Below, piece by piece: positions 6,896 to 9,139 of a stretch of DNA of 9,139 bases. A program made the position numbers and the translations under genes. The notes beneath the pieces are model-generated. The model worked only from the letters and a program-made list of their open reading frames with translations. It ran no database searches and was not told the origin of the DNA. The DNA comes from Gammaproteobacteria bacterium (lineage in GTDB: Bacteria; Pseudomonadota; Gammaproteobacteria; JAJDOJ01), in NCBI GenBank assembly GCA_027030565.1, contig JALVEU010000251.1, forward strand, positions 1 to 9,139, written 5' to 3'. Within the stretch, counting starts at the first letter, position 1; every line of letters begins with the position of its first letter.

Positions 6896-6916
6896 GTGGG
6901 ATCCCCAGATGCCCAC
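6896..6916. repeat. Eight-base-pair hairpin with one bulge between the rhodanese gene and tolC
   Basis: GTGGGATC (6896-6903) pairs with GAT (6908-6910) and CCCAC (6912-6916), leaving one bulged G at 6911 and a 4-base loop. It lies about 100 bases downstream of the minus-strand rhodanese gene and upstream of tolC. No T-run follows on either strand, so it is not a standard rho-independent terminator. Confidence 0.4.
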
Positions 6917-6947
6917 TCATCCGGGTGACTGAGATGCACCGTGTCCG

Positions 6948-6960
6948 GTGGGCAGTGCCC
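6948..6960. repeat. Second copy of the GTGGGCAGTG motif, with hairpin
   Basis: GTGGGCAGTG at 6948-6957 repeats the 10 bases at 6834-6843 in the same orientation, 114 bases apart. In both copies the motif opens an inverted repeat; here GGGC (6950-6953) and GCCC (6957-6960) flank AGT. Confidence 0.45.
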
Positions 6961-7016
6961 CGCCGTCGCCCTCGTGAAAGGCCTGTTCCGGCCGTCACCG
7001 GAGGTTCGAAGGCTCG

Positions 7017-7337
7017 TCAGTACCTGGGCAGCCGCGGGTCCACGCGCAGCGACCAGGCATCCAGGCCTCCGGCGAGGTTGATCACCCGTTCGAAGCCGTG
7101 ACGGTGAAGGTGGGCTGCCACGATGCGGCTGCGAATCCCGTGGTGGCAGACCACCACGATGTCGCGGTCCTTGGGCAGCTCCTCCATGCGTCGGGTCACC
7201 TCACGCATGGGGATCAGCATGGAGCCTGAGAGGTGGGCGAGCCGGTATTCCCAGGGCTCGCGTACGTCCAAGATGAAAGGCATGCCGTCGGCGCTCTGCA
7301 GGCGGGCGTGGAGTGTTTCCGGGGACCACTCGATCAT
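7017..7337 (-). CDS. Single-domain rhodanese-like sulfurtransferase
   Basis: Small cytoplasmic protein of 106 residues that consists of one rhodanese domain, similar in size to GlpE. Such proteins carry sulfur as a persulfide on a cysteine and pass it to thiophilic acceptors; the physiological partner cannot be told from the sequence. Visible features are FILDVREPWEY at 21-31, the AHLSGSMLIPM motif at 34-44 (usually GHIPGAxxIP), and the six-residue active-site loop that begins at Cys64 (CHHGIRS, 64-70). The catalytic cysteine is present, so it should be active. A six-residue loop fits sulfurtransferases rather than Cdc25-type phosphatases, which have seven. The segment NLAGGLDAWS at 87-96 is the usual C-terminal signature. 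There is no signal peptide. The ATG at 7337 has only a weak upstream GAGAG. The gene is co-oriented with tolC but separated by 245 bp and probably has its own promoter; it diverges from the glycosyltransferase. Confidence 0.9.
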   Translation of the reverse strand: MIEWSPETLHARLQSADGMPFILDVREPWEYRLAHLSGSMLIPMREVTRRMEELPKDRDIVVVCHHGIRSRIVAAHLHRHGFERVINLAGGLDAWSLRVDPRLPRY

Positions 7338-7375
7338 GTGACGAACGCTCTCGTGACTGCCGGCGGGGTCGGAGA

Positions 7376-7390
7376 CTGGGTGAGACCCAG
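7376..7390. repeat. Tight hairpin between the divergent rhodanese and glycosyltransferase genes
   Basis: CTGGGT (7376-7381) and ACCCAG (7385-7390) are perfect 6-bp arms around the triplet GAG. The position in the 98-bp divergent gap suits an operator or a 5'-leader structure; no T-run follows. Confidence 0.45.
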
Positions 7391-7423
7391 GCTACCATAT
7401 GCATGCAGTCCAGCCTGTGCTTC

Positions 7424-7427
7424 AGGG
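7424..7427 (+). promoter_or_regulatory. Ribosome binding site supporting the GTG start of the glycosyltransferase
   Basis: AGGG lies 8 bases before the GTG at 7436. The in-frame ATG at 7403 has only an AGG about 13 bases away. Confidence 0.45.
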
Positions 7428-7435
7428 TCCCGGCC

Positions 7436-8308
7436 GTGTCCGATGCGGTGCACGTCATCGTGGTGAACTACAATGCCGGCGCTCATCTGGTGCGCTGTGT
7501 TCGGGCGGTGCTCGCCTCGCGGGTGCCGCTGCGGATCACGCTGGTGGACAACGCCTCGACCGACGACAGTCTGGCGCCAGTCGAGGCCCTGGCCGCGGCC
7601 GGGGCCCCGGTGCGCGTGTTGCGCAATGCCGGCAATCTGGGCTTCGCCAAGGCGGTGAACCGCGCCCTTCGTGAGGTGGTGGAACCGTTTGCGCTGATCC
7701 TGAACCCGGACTGTTTTTTGGAATCCGGCACCCTGTCGCGATTGGTGAGCGCCTTGGACGCCCATCCCCGGGCGGGGATGGCGGGCTGCTTGATCCATGG
7801 TCTGGATGGTCAGGAAGAGGCTGCTGCACGGCGCAGCGTACCCACCCCCTGGGCGGGCTTTCTGCGCATGGCGGGTCTGCAGCGCTGGCTGGACACGGGG
7901 GACGCGCGCGATCGGCCGCCACCATCGGCTCCTCAGTCGGTGGAGGCGATCTCCGGGGCCTGCATGCTGGTGCGCATGGCGGCCGTGCGGGACGTGGGCG
8001 GACTGGACGAGGGCTACGTGCTGCATTGCGAAGACCTGGACTGGTTCGTGCGGTTTCGGCAGCAGGGATGGGAGATCTTGTTCGTTCCCGATGCGACGGC
8101 GGTCCATGTCAAAGGGGCGTGCAGCACTTCGCGGCCGGTCTGGGTCTCCTGGCACAAGCACCGTGGCATGCTGCGCTTCTACCGGAAGTTCTACGCCCGA
8201 CGCTACCCTGGGGCACTGTTTGCCGCGGTGGCCTTGGGAGTGGGGCTCCGCTTCCTCGGAGAGGCGATCACGGGAACGCTGCGCCGCCTGCGTGGTGCAG
8301 GCCGATGA
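7436..8308 (+). CDS. Family 2 glycosyltransferase, rhamnosyltransferase-like (WbbL type)
   Basis: Inverting GT-A glycosyltransferase that probably transfers a sugar from a nucleotide donor onto a lipid-linked O-antigen or other surface polysaccharide at the inner face of the cytoplasmic membrane. With the GTG start it has 290 residues. Motifs in this numbering: IVVNYNAG at about 8-15, VDNASTDDS at 37-45 (donor binding), NLGFAKAVNRAL at 67-78, the metal-binding NPD at 90-92 (DxD equivalent), ISGACMLVR at 172-180 and CEDLDW at 198-203, the ED usually taken as the catalytic base region. A hydrophobic stretch near 260-278 followed by basic residues may anchor the protein to the membrane. The GTG at 7436 gives a protein starting MSDAVHVIVVNYN, typical for the family, and has an AGGG site. 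The ATG at 7403 would add 11 residues. The stop overlaps the next gene as ATGA. Donor and acceptor cannot be read from the sequence. Confidence 0.88.
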   Translation: MSDAVHVIVVNYNAGAHLVRCVRAVLASRVPLRITLVDNASTDDSLAPVEALAAAGAPVRVLRNAGNLGFAKAVNRALREVVEPFALILNPDCFLESGTLSRLVSALDAHPRAGMAGCLIHGLDGQEEAAARRSVPTPWAGFLRMAGLQRWLDTGDARDRPPPSAPQSVEAISGACMLVRMAAVRDVGGLDEGYVLHCEDLDWFVRFRQQGWEILFVPDATAVHVKGACSTSRPVWVSWHKHRGMLRFYRKFYARRYPGALFAAVALGVGLRFLGEAITGTLRRLRGAGR

Positions 8309-9139
8309 AACGTGTCCTGGTCACTGGCGCCCGTAGTGCGGTGGGCGCGTTCCTGCTCCCGCTCCTGCTCGAGCACGAGTGCGCGGTGCTGGCCGTTTCG
8401 CGGCGTGGCCGGGAGGTCTCCGGCGCAGGGGTGCGATGGTTGCGTGCCGATCTGCGGGCGGCTCCACCTGCACTCGGGCCGTTCGATGTATGGATCCATC
8501 TCGCCCGGCTGGACCTCTTGCCACGCTGGCTGGAGGGGTTGTCCGCACCTCCGAACCGGCTCATCGCATTCAGCACCACCAGCGTACTGAGCAAGGCGGC
8601 ATCCTCGGACCCGGCCGAACGAGAACTGGCCGCACGGCTGCTCGATGCCGAGCGCCGGGTGCAACGGTTGGCTGAGGAGCGCGGCGTGGCCTGGACCCTG
8701 TTCCGGCCCACGATGATCTACGGGACCGGCCGGGATCACAACGTGGCCTTCATCGCCCGTTGGGTCCGGCGCTGGCGTCTCTTTCCACTGGTGGGTGCAG
8801 GGCGCGGCGCACGACAGCCGGTCCACGCGGCCGATCTCGCCCGGGCCTGCCTGCTCGTCCTGGACGCACGGTCGAGTCACGGACAGACGTACGTACTGGG
8901 GGGCGGGGAGGTGCTGACCTACCGGGAGATGGTGGACCGGATCTTCCGTGCCGAGGGGCTCACGCCGCGCTATCTCCCGGTCTCGGAACACCTGCTCTGC
9001 TTGGCGGTCCGGACCGCTGCCCACCTGCCCGGCCTGCGGTTCCTGTCGCCGGCCATGGTGCAGCGGATGAACCAGGACTTGGCCTTCGACATCGGGCCGG
9101 CGGAACGCGACCTTGGCTACCGGCCCCGTCCGTTCGAGC
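8305..9139 (+). CDS. NAD-dependent epimerase/dehydratase family protein (atypical SDR), 3' end beyond the window
   Basis: The first 278 residues are visible and stay open to the right edge. The protein begins MKRVLVTGARSAVG, an N-terminal Rossmann nucleotide-binding motif, but in GxxGxxG the middle glycine is Ser11. Later landmarks of extended SDR enzymes are present: a strand ending IHLARLD at about 64-70, SFSTTS-like FSTTSV at 89-94 (active-site serine strand), FRPTMIYGTG at 133-142, QPVHAADLARA at 171-181 and YVLGGGEVLTYREM at 196-209. The usual Tyr-x-x-x-Lys pair expected around 105-116 is not seen; that stretch reads ERELAARLLDAERR. It may therefore be an atypical SDR with another reaction or a binding role. 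The ATG overlaps the glycosyltransferase stop (ATGA), so the two are translationally coupled and likely act in the same polysaccharide pathway, perhaps modifying a nucleotide sugar or lipid-linked sugar. The substrate is not known. Confidence 0.85.
   Translation, partial: MKRVLVTGARSAVGAFLLPLLLEHECAVLAVSRRGREVSGAGVRWLRADLRAAPPALGPFDVWIHLARLDLLPRWLEGLSAPPNRLIAFSTTSVLSKAASSDPAERELAARLLDAERRVQRLAEERGVAWTLFRPTMIYGTGRDHNVAFIARWVRRWRLFPLVGAGRGARQPVHAADLARACLLVLDARSSHGQTYVLGGGEVLTYREMVDRIFRAEGLTPRYLPVSEHLLCLAVRTAAHLPGLRFLSPAMVQRMNQDLAFDIGPAERDLGYRPRPFE

Noticed and set aside
6984..7003. TCCGG/CCGGA inverted repeat just downstream of the rhodanese gene, considered as a terminator
   Set aside because: Arms are only 5 bp and no T-run follows on the minus strand.
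8203..9024. Minus-strand open frame of 273 codons
   Set aside because: Antisense to the epimerase-like gene, whose Rossmann start and RPTMIYG motif mark the true coding strand.
1..9139. Search for CRISPR repeats, insertion sequences, toxin-antitoxin pairs, phage genes, tRNA or rRNA
   Set aside because: None seen: no regular repeat-spacer pattern, no transposase or integrase motifs, and nearly all sequence is accounted for by housekeeping genes.

Overview
The window is GC-rich bacterial chromosome, densely packed with ordinary housekeeping and envelope genes. I see no mobile element, CRISPR array, tRNA or rRNA. Protein similarity and gene order point to a gammaproteobacterium. The order coaBC-dut-algC-argB with radC divergent matches the Pseudomonas arrangement as I recall it. 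The genes look more like a Chromatiales or Ectothiorhodospiraceae-type sulfur bacterium than a true Pseudomonas, but that placement is a guess. 

Layout. (1) Positions 1-3452, minus strand: coaBC (coenzyme A synthesis), dut (dUTP pyrophosphatase), a phosphomannomutase/phosphoglucomutase of the AlgC type, and argB (N-acetylglutamate kinase, cut by the left edge). These are co-oriented and tightly spaced, so they probably form one operon. (2) Positions 3545-4216, plus strand: radC, divergent from coaBC across a 92-bp gap. (3) Positions 4133-7337, minus strand: a single-domain rhodanese, then 245 bp of non-coding DNA, then tolC (outer-membrane efflux channel) and bioF (biotin synthesis). The tolC stop and bioF start share a 4-base GTGA overlap. 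The 3' end of bioF runs 84 bp into the antisense strand of radC. (4) Positions 7436-9139, plus strand: a family 2 glycosyltransferase overlapping by ATGA with an atypical NAD-dependent epimerase/dehydratase (SDR), cut by the right edge. This pair looks like the start of a surface-polysaccharide operon. 

How the genes may relate: AlgC-type enzymes make mannose-1-phosphate and glucose-1-phosphate, precursors for nucleotide sugars used by glycosyltransferases like the one at the right end. The remaining genes are a mix of cofactor, nucleotide, arginine, DNA-maintenance and export functions with no single pathway. 

No new multi-gene system stands out. The points most worth a second look are the bioF tail encoded antisense to radC, the tolC-bioF coupling, a set of GTGGG-armed hairpins and a candidate promoter/operator upstream of tolC, a possible leaderless start for coaBC, and an SDR protein that seems to lack the usual catalytic Tyr/Lys pair.
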